Assembly: GCA_963702175.1 (NCBI GenBank)
Contig: OY969721.1
Location: forward strand, 1,426,001 to 1,490,000
DNA length: 64,000 nt
Origin: VRUE01 sp963702175
GTDB taxonomy: Bacteria; Actinomycetota; Thermoleophilia; Solirubrobacterales; 70-9
Direction of reading: 5' to 3'
The number at the start of each line of letters is the position of its first letter. Position 1 is the stretch's first letter. Positions 1 through 9,106 of this stretch are shown here, piece by piece. The notes under the pieces were generated by a model. It made no database searches. It saw only the letters and a program-made list of their open reading frames with translations, and was not told where the DNA came from. A program made the position numbers and the translations under genes.

Positions 1-389
1 CCCGTCTGCGCCGCGTCTCGGGCTCTTTCGAGGAGGCCTCGGCCGACCTCGGCGCCCACACCTGGCAGACCTTCCGCTACATCACACTGCCCAACATGCA
101 GACCGCCCTCGTCGCCGGCGGCCTGCTCGCCTTCGCCCTCTCCTTCGACGAGATCATCGTCACCACTTTCACGATCGGCGCCGGCCAGGAAACCCTGCCG
201 ATCTGGATCTTCCGCAACCTCTTCCGCCCCAACCAGCTGCCGATCGTCAACGTCGTCGCCGTCTTGGTCGTCCTGATCTCGATCATCCCCGTCTACCTCG
301 CCCACCGCCTCACCCGCGAAGAGGGCGCCGCTACGGCTGGGCGCGGCGCCAGGGGCGGCGTTGAGGCCAAGGCGACCGCAGTGCCGTAG
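1..389 (+). CDS. ABC transporter inner-membrane permease, C-terminal part (PotC/YdcV-like)
   Basis: The gene runs in from the left edge; only about 129 C-terminal residues are present, read in the frame that starts at base 3. The first residues contain the EAA-type coupling loop (FEEASADLGAHTWQTF, then LPNM) that contacts the ATPase in binding-protein-dependent ABC permeases. Two hydrophobic helices follow (ALVAGGLLAFALSFDEII and IVNVVAVLVVLISIIPVYLA). The segment SFDEIIVTTF with an FRNLF motif is typical of the spermidine/putrescine PotC branch, so polyamine or a similar small cation is the likely substrate. The tail is Ala/Gly rich. The ATPase and binding protein must lie upstream, outside the window. 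Confidence 0.85.
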   Translation, partial: RLRRVSGSFEEASADLGAHTWQTFRYITLPNMQTALVAGGLLAFALSFDEIIVTTFTIGAGQETLPIWIFRNLFRPNQLPIVNVVAVLVVLISIIPVYLAHRLTREEGAATAGRGARGGVEAKATAVP

Positions 390-391
390 GG

Positions 392-1069
392 CTAGGAGCC
401 GGCACGGGCGAGGCGCTCGGCCTCCTCGCCGCCGAGGTAGGGCGAGAGGGTCAGCTCGACCAGGTCCGGGAGCAGCTTCTCCAGCTCGGCGGCGCGGTCG
501 GCGCTGATTTCCCTGACGATCAGGGAGAGGAGACCGCCGACCAAGGTTTCCTCGGTCGCCTCGGGCAGCGGGCGGTCACCGCTGTGCTCGGGGCGGCCCG
601 CCTTGAGGATCTCAACGAAGCCCTGCATCGAGGCGCGGTGGCGGGCGGCGATCTCACCGCCCGCGGCGACCGGCTCGATCATCACCAGGCGCGCCAGCTC
701 CGGCTCGCCGGCGAGGAAGCGGAGCATCGTGGCGAGGGCGGCGCGCACCTGCTGCGGCCAATCGTCGAATGCCTCCGCCGCGACCCGCATCGAGTCGCGG
801 ATGTGGTCGGCGACCATTTCGTAGGCGGCGAGGAAGCAGGCTTCCTTGTCGGCGAAGTGCTCGTAGAAGGTGCGCCGCGAGACCGAAGCGGCTTTGGTTA
901 TGTGGGCAACCGTGGTCGCGTTGTAGCCGCGCTCGGCGACGGTGTCGACCAGCGCAGTGATAATCCGCTCGCGCTGGTTCTGGACGATGAACTCGCGCGG
1001 CAGGCCATGGCGGCCAGCCGGAAGACGGGAAGAATCCCCTGCCTCGCTTTTAGCTGCTCCCTTGGCCAC
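392..1069 (-). CDS. TetR/AcrR family transcriptional regulator
   Basis: A 225-residue protein with an N-terminal TetR helix-turn-helix at about residues 30-78 (NQRERIITALVDTVAERG, then SRRTFYEHFADKEACFLAAY) and an all-helical C-terminal domain expected to bind a ligand and dimerise. Its N-terminus (GRHGLPREF, NQRERI) closely resembles that of the regulator at 1759-2442, so the two look like paralogues. It converges with the permease, whose stop lies 3 nt away. No ligand can be predicted. Confidence 0.9.
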   Translation of the reverse strand: MAKGAAKSEAGDSSRLPAGRHGLPREFIVQNQRERIITALVDTVAERGYNATTVAHITKAASVSRRTFYEHFADKEACFLAAYEMVADHIRDSMRVAAEAFDDWPQQVRAALATMLRFLAGEPELARLVMIEPVAAGGEIAARHRASMQGFVEILKAGRPEHSGDRPLPEATEETLVGGLLSLIVREISADRAAELEKLLPDLVELTLSPYLGGEEAERLARAGS

Positions 1070-1107
1070 GAACCGACGATACCCGAGGCGGTCGCGGTAA
1101 AAGAGGC

Positions 1108-1725
1108 CTAGCGCAGCGGTTGGACCAGTAGCTCGTCCTCGGCGATGCGCGATCCCAGGTAGGGCATTACCGCCATGTAGACGAGCTCGGGGAGGAAAGC
1201 CGTGTCGTGCTCAATCCCACCGTCCTCGACCTTGCCGAGCACGGTGCCGTAGATAGCCCCGGCGACGATCTCGGCCGTGCAGCGAGAGACCGATTCCGGG
1301 TCCTCGAGCTCCCCCCGGCCGGCGTCGATCAGATCGACGAGGCGCTGCAGTAGCCGGTCGCGGCGAGCCTGCGCGGCGCTTCCGGCGCCGTTCACCTCGA
1401 CCACGAAGAAGCGGGCGCGCACGGGGTCTTCCTGGAGAAAGCGCAATGCCGCCCAGCCAGCTGCCCATACTCGGTCGTGCCAAGAGTTGGCCTCGCGGGC
1501 CGAGTCGAGGCGGGCGCAGAGCTGGGCGCCGATCTCGTCGTGAAGAGTGAGAAAGCAGTCCTCCTTGTCGGCGAAGCGGCGCTCGAACTCCGCCCTGCCA
1601 ACGCCTGCTCGCTCGCAGATCGCGCGCACGCTCACCGCTTCGTAGCCATGCTCGGCGACCAGTTCGACCATGGCGACACCGAGTCGGTCGCGAGCCGCAT
1701 CGCCTGCAGCTTCGGGGCGACTCAC
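1108..1725 (-). CDS. TetR/AcrR family transcriptional regulator
   Basis: A 205-residue TetR-type regulator. The DNA-binding domain spans about residues 10-58 (VELVAEHGYEAVSVRAICER, then FERRFADKEDCF), and a helical ligand domain follows. It is divergent in sequence from its two minus-strand TetR neighbours. It sits 38 nt upstream of the 392-1069 regulator in the same direction and may be co-transcribed with it. Its function beyond DNA binding is unknown. Confidence 0.88.
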   Translation of the reverse strand: MSRPEAAGDAARDRLGVAMVELVAEHGYEAVSVRAICERAGVGRAEFERRFADKEDCFLTLHDEIGAQLCARLDSAREANSWHDRVWAAGWAALRFLQEDPVRARFFVVEVNGAGSAAQARRDRLLQRLVDLIDAGRGELEDPESVSRCTAEIVAGAIYGTVLGKVEDGGIEHDTAFLPELVYMAVMPYLGSRIAEDELLVQPLR

Positions 1726-1758
1726 ATCAGCCTGCCCCGCCCCCTGCGCTGGTCGTGC

Positions 1759-2442
1759 TCAGGCCGCCCGCGCCTCGGCGGCATCGGCCAAGCGGCCCGC
1801 CTCCACCTCGCCTATGTAGGGCGTCAGCGTCACTTGCAGCATCTCCGGCAGCAACGCCTTGATCCCGTCGGTCCTGTCCGAGACGAGCCGCTGGTGGACC
1901 AGCCAGGCCAGGCCACCGGCGATCGCAATCTCGAGGCCATCGGGCAGCCGGCTTGCGCGGGGGTTGAACTGTCTCCCCTCGCGCAGCTTCGGGGCCACGT
2001 CCTCCAACATCGCCTGGTAGCGAGCGAGGGCCGCACCGCCCGCCGCTTGCGACTCGACGATGCAGAGCCTGGCGCGTGCCGGCTCGGCTTCGACCATCTC
2101 GAGGAAGACCTCGAGACCGGTGGCGATCTGGTCGGGCCAGGGCTGCTCGGGGTCGAGCAGCTCCTCGAAGACCGCGGCGGCACCGGCGATGCTCTCGTCG
2201 AGCGCCGCCAGGAAGCACTCCTCCTTGTTGGCGAAGTGCTCGTAGAAGGTCGAGAGGGCGACGCGAGCGGTTTTGGCGATCAGCTCGATCGTCGTCTTCT
2301 GGTAGCCGCGCTCGGCGACCAACTCCGTGGTCGCCAGCAGCATCCGCTCGCGCTGGTTCTGGGTGACGAAGTCGCGGGGCACGAGGTGTCGCCCGGGCGG
2401 CATCTTTGCCAGCCGTTCCGACAGGGAACGCGAATCGGCCAT
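1759..2442 (-). CDS. TetR/AcrR family transcriptional regulator
   Basis: TetR-type regulator with HTH at about residues 30-75 (NQRERMLLATTELVAERG, then STFYEHFANKEECFLAAL). I chose the ATG at 2442 because the resulting N-terminus (MADSRSL...GRHLVPRDF) aligns with the paralogue at 392-1069; an in-frame ATG at 2463 would add seven residues. The gene diverges from the plus-strand TetR gene at 2573 across an AT-richer promoter region, and it heads a run of three minus-strand TetR genes. Confidence 0.87.
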   Translation of the reverse strand: MADSRSLSERLAKMPPGRHLVPRDFVTQNQRERMLLATTELVAERGYQKTTIELIAKTARVALSTFYEHFANKEECFLAALDESIAGAAAVFEELLDPEQPWPDQIATGLEVFLEMVEAEPARARLCIVESQAAGGAALARYQAMLEDVAPKLREGRQFNPRASRLPDGLEIAIAGGLAWLVHQRLVSDRTDGIKALLPEMLQVTLTPYIGEVEAGRLADAAEARAA

Positions 2443-2453
2443 ACCGACAAGAT

Positions 2454-2511
2454 ACCAGAACATTTATCTGATGTCTACTTGCCTTTTCACCAAAAAACGT
2501 AGCGTTCTGGT
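2454..2511. promoter_or_regulatory. Divergent TetR promoter region with an inverted half-site pair
   Basis: The spacer between two divergent TetR genes (about 2443-2572) is clearly richer in A/T than its surroundings. It holds ACCAGAAC at 2454-2461 and its reverse complement GTTCTGGT at 2504-2511. A TATACCT box near 2553 could be a -10 element for the plus-strand gene. Autoregulation through the half-sites is inference; the 42-nt gap between them is long for a single TetR operator. Confidence 0.4.
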
Positions 2512-2572
2512 CACCGAAGTTTCTGAAAGGTGCTATACCTAGACAAAAGGATCTTGTTTTCAGACTAGGACG

Positions 2573-3244
2573 ATGCCCTCGGCGACACCCTTCCCCCGCC
2601 TTCGCGCCCAGCCCCCCCGACAGCGGCTGCTGCAGGCGGCGCTCGAGGTGAGCGGGGAGCTGGGTTACGAGCAGGTAGCGGTCAGGCACGTAATCGAGCG
2701 GGCGAAGGCGAGTCGTGCGACCTTCTACAAGCATTTCGAGGATTTCCAGGACTGCTTCACGCAGGCCCATCGCGACGCGAACGAGTGGCTCTACCAGCGC
2801 CTCAGCGGCGCCGCCAAGCGTCAGCCGAGCTGGCGTGAGGGGCTGCGGGCAGCGCTGGCTGAGTTGCTCGAGTTCTGCGCCAACCAGCCGGCGATCGCCA
2901 AAGCTCTCTTCGTCGAGGTGCATGCCGCCGGCAAGCAGGCGCTCGCCCAACGGGCTGATCTGATGGAGCGCCTCTCCCGCGCGCTTGATAGCGCGCGCCG
3001 CGAGATTCCCTCTCGCCAAGCTCCACCTCCTGTTACGGCCACCTTCATAGTAGGGGCGATCGACACGCTTGTGTGCGCGAAGCTGATGGACGGCGAGGCC
3101 GAGCGGGCCCCGGAGCTCCTCCCCGGCCTCCTCTACTTCGTCGTCGGCCAGTACTTCGGCGAGGCGGCGGCGTGGGAGGAGATGTCAGCGGCGCCCCTGG
3201 CGACCTGGAGCGCCCGGCGCGAGGCCGCAGCCGAGACTCCCTAG
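2573..3244 (+). CDS. TetR/AcrR family transcriptional regulator
   Basis: A 223-residue regulator starting at ATG 2573 just after an AGGA element. HTH at about residues 15-65 (LLQAALEVSGELGYEQVAV, then SRATFYKHFEDFQDCF), followed by a helical C-terminal domain. It is transcribed away from the three minus-strand TetR genes. It reads into the convergent small coiled-coil gene, whose stop lies 6 nt away. Confidence 0.88.
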   Translation: MPSATPFPRLRAQPPRQRLLQAALEVSGELGYEQVAVRHVIERAKASRATFYKHFEDFQDCFTQAHRDANEWLYQRLSGAAKRQPSWREGLRAALAELLEFCANQPAIAKALFVEVHAAGKQALAQRADLMERLSRALDSARREIPSRQAPPPVTATFIVGAIDTLVCAKLMDGEAERAPELLPGLLYFVVGQYFGEAAAWEEMSAAPLATWSARREAAAETP

Positions 3245-3250
3245 CCGCCC

Positions 3251-3490
3251 CTAGAGCTGGGCGACGATCAGGCTGGCGAAGCCAACCACGAAGGTGACTA
3301 TCGAGCCACCACCGAAGAGCAGGATGACCTGATAGAGCCGATCGAACTTCTCGTCGATCCTCGCCTCCATTCGCTCGAACCTGGCGTCGACTTTGTCGAA
3401 CCTCGCATCGAGGTTGTCGAGGCGCCGAGCGGTTTCCGCCCGGAAGTCATCTAGCCGCTCGTCGGTCCAGCTTTCTCTCATTGCCTCCAT
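3251..3490 (-). CDS. Small coiled-coil protein with a C-terminal membrane anchor
   Basis: From ATG 3490 the product is 79 residues; in-frame ATGs at 3538 and 3481 are alternatives. Residues 15-50 form a charged heptad-like coiled coil with repeated segments (LDNLDARFDKVDARFERMEA). One hydrophobic helix follows at the extreme C-terminus (LLFGGGSIVTFVVGFASLIVA). Such tail-anchored coiled-coil proteins are common in bacteria and mostly uncharacterised. It does not look co-transcribed with the carboxylase gene, which is also on the minus strand but has a separate 3' end. Confidence 0.65.
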   Translation of the reverse strand: MEAMRESWTDERLDDFRAETARRLDNLDARFDKVDARFERMEARIDEKFDRLYQVILLFGGGSIVTFVVGFASLIVAQL

Positions 3491-3581
3491 ACTTACATGA
3501 AGACAAAAGATTGCGCACGCATGGTGCGCAGATTGCAAAATCTTTGAAACTTCTTCCGCATGAAACTGCTGCGACCCCCTG

Positions 3582-5150
<1,569 letters not shown>

Positions 5151-5183
5151 CGGAGCGGCGCAGTCTATTTAGAGCGCTGCCGG

Positions 5184-5297
5184 GGGGCCGATCCCGGTAG
5201 GGGTTTCACTTAACTTTTTCGGAGTGCCGCGGCTGCCGTCCGAGGTCGGATCGGCCGAAAAAGTACAAGACGTTTCACCCCTACCGGGATCGGCCCC
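5184..5297. repeat. Long nested inverted repeat
   Basis: A perfect 21-bp inverted repeat (5184-5204 and 5277-5297; arm begins GGGGCCGATCCCGGTAGGGG) encloses a second 10-bp pair, ACTTTTTCGG at 5213-5222 and CCGAAAAAGT at 5255-5264. It lies between the 3' end of the minus-strand gene at 5307 and the start of pccB, so in RNA it would be a very strong terminator or leader structure. The size and nesting also fit a small palindromic insertion. Confidence 0.75.
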
Positions 5298-5306
5298 TGA
5301 CCGTGC

Positions 5307-6011
5307 TCAGAGTTCTGCGCAGACCGCGTAGGCCTCGACCGCATAGGTTTTGGCCGCTTCGTTCGTTTTCGCCGAAGCGGTCCAGCCCGTGCGTTTGCCG
5401 TCGCCGGCGACGAATGGGATCGACTCGGTGAGCTCGACCTCGGCAGCGTCGCCAAAGATGAGGCGTGCGCCGCCGCCGATTGCCTGCTTGCCCGTCGGGC
5501 ATTCGGCCGTCACCGACTGCGGGTTCGTCGTGCTCGGTTCGCCGCTGGGGGTCCCGCTGGCTTTGTTCACGTAGGAGACATTCCTGACCAGCTGGGCGAG
5601 GAGGCTCGAGGAGAGCTTGGCGCTGGATACGGCCCCGTTCTGGAGCTTGCCGGCGCTCACCGCGTTGGAGGCGAGCTTGGACTCGGTCACGGCGCCGTTT
5701 TTGATCTTCCCCTCGGTGACCACGCCGCCGCCGAGGTCCGCCGAGCGGACGCCGCCGTCGGAGAGCTGGTTCGTGCCGACCTGGCCGGGGGCGATCTTGG
5801 TGGCGACGACCGCGCCATTGCGGAGCTTGGGGGTCGTCACCGCGCCGTTGCGGAGCTTCAGCGTGGTTACGGCGCCGTTGGCGATATGCCGCTGCTTGAC
5901 CGACTTGTTGGTCAAGTTGGTGGCGGCATAGGCGACGCTGCTGAGCGCCACGAACAGGGCGATGCACGAGATCAGGTTGGCGGCTGACAGGTGCCTCTTC
6001 AGGTGTCTCAC
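5307..6011 (-). CDS. Secreted protein with NGAVT-type tandem repeats
   Basis: A 234-residue protein starting at GTG 6011 after an AAGGAG element. The signal peptide is residues 1-30 (LISCIALFVALSSVAYAA). Residues 35-145 are short imperfect repeats of the form NGAVTxxKLRNGAVTTPKL; repeats of this regular kind usually build an elongated beta-structure. The C-terminal domain (residues 155-234) has two cysteines and looks globular. I recognise this as a family seen in Solirubrobacterales-type actinobacteria but know of no function. The signal-peptide start resembles that of the gene at 44792-45952. Confidence 0.75.
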   Translation of the reverse strand: MRHLKRHLSAANLISCIALFVALSSVAYAATNLTNKSVKQRHIANGAVTTLKLRNGAVTTPKLRNGAVVATKIAPGQVGTNQLSDGGVRSADLGGGVVTEGKIKNGAVTESKLASNAVSAGKLQNGAVSSAKLSSSLLAQLVRNVSYVNKASGTPSGEPSTTNPQSVTAECPTGKQAIGGGARLIFGDAAEVELTESIPFVAGDGKRTGWTASAKTNEAAKTYAVEAYAVCAEL

Positions 6012-6032
6012 TTCGGTTCCATCTCCTTTGGT

Positions 6033-6248
6033 TTAGGCGCTGCCGAAAGGCTGCTTCTGCGGTTCCGCCAGGCCGTCGAGGAACCGCTCGAGATCTTCCT
6101 CGCTCAGCCCGGAGTCGGCGGCGGCGCGAATCGAGACCCGCGTGCCGAGGCCCTTTTCGGACATCGACACCTCGAGCCCGTCCAGCTCCTTAACCAGCTC
6201 AGCCAGCTCAGGTTTCGACTTCATCAGGGTGCGGGAAGCCACGATCAT
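6033..6248 (-). CDS. Small hypothetical protein
   Basis: A 71-residue protein rich in Glu, Leu and Ser with no membrane segment (MIVASRTLMKSKPELAELVK at the start). It lies 21 nt upstream of the NGAVT-repeat gene in the same direction, so the two could form one transcript. I do not recognise a family. An internal start at Met 9 is possible. Confidence 0.45.
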   Translation of the reverse strand: MIVASRTLMKSKPELAELVKELDGLEVSMSEKGLGTRVSIRAAADSGLSEEDLERFLDGLAEPQKQPFGSA

Positions 6249-6325
6249 GGCCCCCGCTTCAACTGACAGGTCCCCGTTCCTTCCCTCAAAATGCGGTGAA
6301 CGAGTCCGTTCAGGGGGGCGAATCG

Positions 6326-6377
6326 GCGCGCATCCGACATTGACCCACTTCAGGTGTGGTCAATGTCGGATGCGCGC
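6326..6377. repeat. Left 52-nt palindromic repeat bracketing the DUF559-type gene
   Basis: Two perfect 20-nt arms (outer arm contains GCGCATCCGACATTGACC) surround the 12-nt loop CACTTCAGGTGT. The same sequence occurs in reverse-complement orientation at 7268-7319; 48 nt are identical after inversion. The candidate start codons of the enclosed gene (GTG 6354, ATG 6363) lie inside this repeat. Confidence 0.92.
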
Positions 6378-7295
6378 GACTCCAGACGGAATAGGCAGGC
6401 CTGGAAGCTGGCTGGAGAGCAGCACGGGGTGGTTGCGCGCCGGCAGCTACTAGAGCTTGAGTTCAATGCGCGGGAGATCGAGCACCGCGTTAGGCGAGGC
6501 CGCTTGCACCTCGTGATGCGCGGCGTCTACGCGGTCGGCTGGCCGGGGCTGACGCAGAAGAGACGCTGGATGGCGGCCGTGCTGGCCTGCGGTGATGGGG
6601 CAATGCTGAGCCATCGCAGCGCCGCGGCGCTCTGGGGGATTGGGACGGAGCGGCGCGGGGTGGTCGACGTCAGCGTGGCGCGCCGCTGCGAACTGAGGCG
6701 ACAGGGCCTTCGCGTTCGCGGTCGGCCGTCCCTCGCTGCCGAAGACGTCGTGTCTCGCGACGGCATCCCGGTGACCGGGGTGGCTCGCACCCTGGTCGAT
6801 CTCTCGACCGAACTTCCCGAGACCCGCCTCGAGCGAGCGGTCAATGAGGCGGACAAGAGGGACCTCATCGATCCAGAGATGCTGCGAAGCAAGCTGGACA
6901 GCTACGCGGGCGAGCCAGGCGCGCCTCTGCTCCGTCGTCTGCTCGACAAGTGCACCTTCCAGCTCTCTGATTCCGACCTGGAGATCCTTTTCCGTCCAAT
7001 CGCGGCGGAAGCGGGCTTCTCTCCTCCACTCACAAAGCAGATGGTCAACGGCTTCGAGGTCGACTTCTTCTGGCCCGATCTCGGGCTAGTGGTTGAGACA
7101 GATGGGCTTCGCTACCACCGCACGCCGTCCACCCAGGCCCGCGACGCGCAGCGCGACCGGGCCCACGTGATCGCCGGGATGACTTCGCTCCGCTTCACCC
7201 ACTACGAGGTGAAGCATGAAAGCGCCCGGGTGCGAGCGGAGCTGGCCAGCGTTGCCCGAACCCTGAAGAGCGCATCCGACATTGACCACACCTGA
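6354..7295 (+). CDS. AbiEi-antitoxin-like N-terminal domain fused to a DUF559/Vsr-like endonuclease domain
   Basis: A 313-residue protein if GTG 6354 is used; ATG 6363 is three codons in. Residues 15-70 resemble the winged-helix N-terminal domain of AbiEi-type antitoxins (GVVARRQLLELEFNAREIEH, then RGVYAVG). The middle carries TLVDLSTELPETRLERAVNE. Residues 225-290 look like DUF559, a very-short-patch-repair endonuclease-like fold, with VDFFWPDLGLVVETDGLRYH and RDRAHVIAGMTSLRFTHYEV. These genes are multicopy in actinobacteria and their role is not established. Unusually, both the first and the last codons lie inside two mirror-image palindromes, so ORF and repeats form one unit. Confidence 0.8.
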   Translation: MWSMSDARDSRRNRQAWKLAGEQHGVVARRQLLELEFNAREIEHRVRRGRLHLVMRGVYAVGWPGLTQKRRWMAAVLACGDGAMLSHRSAAALWGIGTERRGVVDVSVARRCELRRQGLRVRGRPSLAAEDVVSRDGIPVTGVARTLVDLSTELPETRLERAVNEADKRDLIDPEMLRSKLDSYAGEPGAPLLRRLLDKCTFQLSDSDLEILFRPIAAEAGFSPPLTKQMVNGFEVDFFWPDLGLVVETDGLRYHRTPSTQARDAQRDRAHVIAGMTSLRFTHYEVKHESARVRAELASVARTLKSASDIDHT

Positions 7296-7319
7296 AGTGG
7301 GTCAATGTCGGATGCGCTC
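7268..7319. repeat. Right 52-nt palindromic repeat, inverted copy of the left one
   Basis: 20-nt arms with loop ACACCTGAAGTG, the reverse complement of the left loop. It encodes the last residues of the DUF559-type protein (SASDIDHT) and its stop codon at 7293-7295. No target-site duplication is visible immediately outside the two repeats. Confidence 0.92.
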
Positions 7320-7355
7320 GCTTGGGATGCGGGAGAAGCCGGCTCTCGTAAGCGT

Positions 7356-9014
7356 CTAGAAAAAGGCGCCGCCGCGGTACTCGCCGAAGACGTCACGCAT
7401 GGCGCCGCAGACCTCGCCTATCGAGGCGTCGGTGGCGAGGGCGGCGCGGATCGGGTGCAGGAGGTTGCCCTCGCCGCGGGCGACGTCGCGCAGCGCCTCC
7501 AGCTTGGCCTCGACAGCGGCCTGGTCGCGCGACTCCTTGAAGGCCTTGAGGCGGGCTAGCTGGCGCTGCTCGGACTCGGGGTCGACGCGAAGGATGTCGA
7601 CGTCATCGACCTGATCGGTGACGTACTTGTTGACGCCGACGATGATGTCCTGGCCGCTCTTGTAGCGCTCGTGGTAGGAGAGCGCCGACTCCTCGATCTC
7701 GCGCTGCATGAACTCCAGCGCCTCGACCGACCCGCCCAGCTCTTCGACCTTCCCCATCAGCTCCCAGGCGCGCGCCTCGACCTCGTCGGTCAGCGACTCG
7801 ACGAAGTAGGAGCCGGCGAAGGGGTCGACGGTGTCGGCGACCCCCGACTCGTGGGCGAGGACCTGCTGCGTACGCAGCGCGATCCGCGCCGAGCGCTCGG
7901 TCGGCAGCGCCAGCGCCTCGTCGAAGCCGTTGGTGTGGAGCGACTGGGTGCCGCCGGCGACCGCGGCGAAGCCCTGCAGCGCGACGCGGATGATGTTGAC
8001 CTCAGGCTGCTGGGCCTGGAGCGTGACCCCACCGGTCTGGGTGTGGAAGCGGATCTTCATCGAGTTGGGGTTCTCGGCCCCGAACCGGTCCTTGACGATT
8101 TTGGCCCACATCCGCCGCACCGCGCGGAACTTGGCGACCTCCTGGAAGACGTTGTTGTGGCCGTTGAAGAAGAAGGCGAGGCGGGGGGCGAACTCGTCGA
8201 TCTTCAGGCCACGCTCCAGCGCCGCCTCGACGTAGGCGATCGCGTTGGAGAGAGTGAAGGCGACCTCCTGCACGGCCGAGCAGCCCTTCTCGCGGATGTG
8301 GTACCCGGAGATCGAGATCGTGTTCCATTTCGGCACGCTGCGCTGGCAGTACTCGAAGATGTCGGTGGTGAGCCGCATGGTCGGCTCCGGCGGGTAGATG
8401 TAGTTGCCACGCGCCATGTACTCCTTCAGCACGTCGTTCTGGACCGTGCCGCGCAGCTTCTCGGAGGGCACGCCCTGTTCCTCGCCGACCAGCTCGTAGA
8501 GGAGCAGCAGGATCGCCGCCGGGGCGTTGATCGTCATCGAGGTCGAGACGCTGTCGAGCGGGATCTCCTCGAAGCAGATCCGCATGTCCTCGATCGTGTC
8601 GATCGGGACGCCGGTGCGGCCGACCTCTCCCCGACAAAGCGGGTCGTCGGAATCGCGGCCGAGCTGGGTCGGCAGGTCGAAGGCCATCGAGAGCCCGGTC
8701 GAGCCGTGCTCGATCAGGTAGCGGTAGCGCTCGTTGGTGTCCTCCGGGGTGGCGAAGCCGGCGTACTGGCGCATCGTCCAGAGCCGGTCTCGGTACATCC
8801 CCTCGTGAATGCCGCGAGTGAACGGGTACTCGCCCGGCTCGCCGAGCCGCTCCTCGAGGCCCGGGGCGACGTCGTCCTCGTCGTAGAGGCGCTCGATCTC
8901 GATCCCGGAGTCGGTGAAGACGCGCTCATCATCGGGCCCGACAAGGGGCGCGATCGTGCGCGAGATCTGCCCCGCCGGGGCCCGCGTTACGGCTTCGTCG
9001 GTCTTGCTGGCCAT
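7356..9014 (-). CDS. mcmA1: Methylmalonyl-CoA mutase, large (catalytic) subunit
   Basis: A 552-residue catalytic subunit from ATG 9014. It carries the substrate-binding TIM-barrel signatures TRGIHEGMYRDRLWTMRQYA, GLSMAFDLPTQLGRDSDDP, FHTQTGGVTLQAQQPEVN and ALALPTERSARIALRTQQ. The chain ends after the barrel and lacks the C-terminal cobalamin-binding domain, as in the split mutases of archaea and many actinobacteria. A separate small subunit must be encoded elsewhere. It interconverts methylmalonyl-CoA and succinyl-CoA using adenosylcobalamin. ORF sequence extends upstream to 9059, but MASKTDEA is the likelier N-terminus. Isobutyryl-CoA or a related mutase specificity cannot be excluded. Confidence 0.9.
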   Translation of the reverse strand: MASKTDEAVTRAPAGQISRTIAPLVGPDDERVFTDSGIEIERLYDEDDVAPGLEERLGEPGEYPFTRGIHEGMYRDRLWTMRQYAGFATPEDTNERYRYLIEHGSTGLSMAFDLPTQLGRDSDDPLCRGEVGRTGVPIDTIEDMRICFEEIPLDSVSTSMTINAPAAILLLLYELVGEEQGVPSEKLRGTVQNDVLKEYMARGNYIYPPEPTMRLTTDIFEYCQRSVPKWNTISISGYHIREKGCSAVQEVAFTLSNAIAYVEAALERGLKIDEFAPRLAFFFNGHNNVFQEVAKFRAVRRMWAKIVKDRFGAENPNSMKIRFHTQTGGVTLQAQQPEVNIIRVALQGFAAVAGGTQSLHTNGFDEALALPTERSARIALRTQQVLAHESGVADTVDPFAGSYFVESLTDEVEARAWELMGKVEELGGSVEALEFMQREIEESALSYHERYKSGQDIIVGVNKYVTDQVDDVDILRVDPESEQRQLARLKAFKESRDQAAVEAKLEALRDVARGEGNLLHPIRAALATDASIGEVCGAMRDVFGEYRGGAFF

Positions 9015-9106
9015 CACCCGGAGGATATGGGCCGCGGCCGGCGTGCGGCGCGGTGCCACTCGGATTGCTCAAGATTTGAGAACCCGCTACCTTGATCCAG
9101 AGCGCC

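Noticed and set aside
5617..5931. Regularly spaced GGCGCCGTT-like DNA repeats suggestive of a CRISPR array
   Set aside because: They are codons of the NGAVT protein repeats: period, frame and degeneracy follow the protein, and there are no unique spacers.
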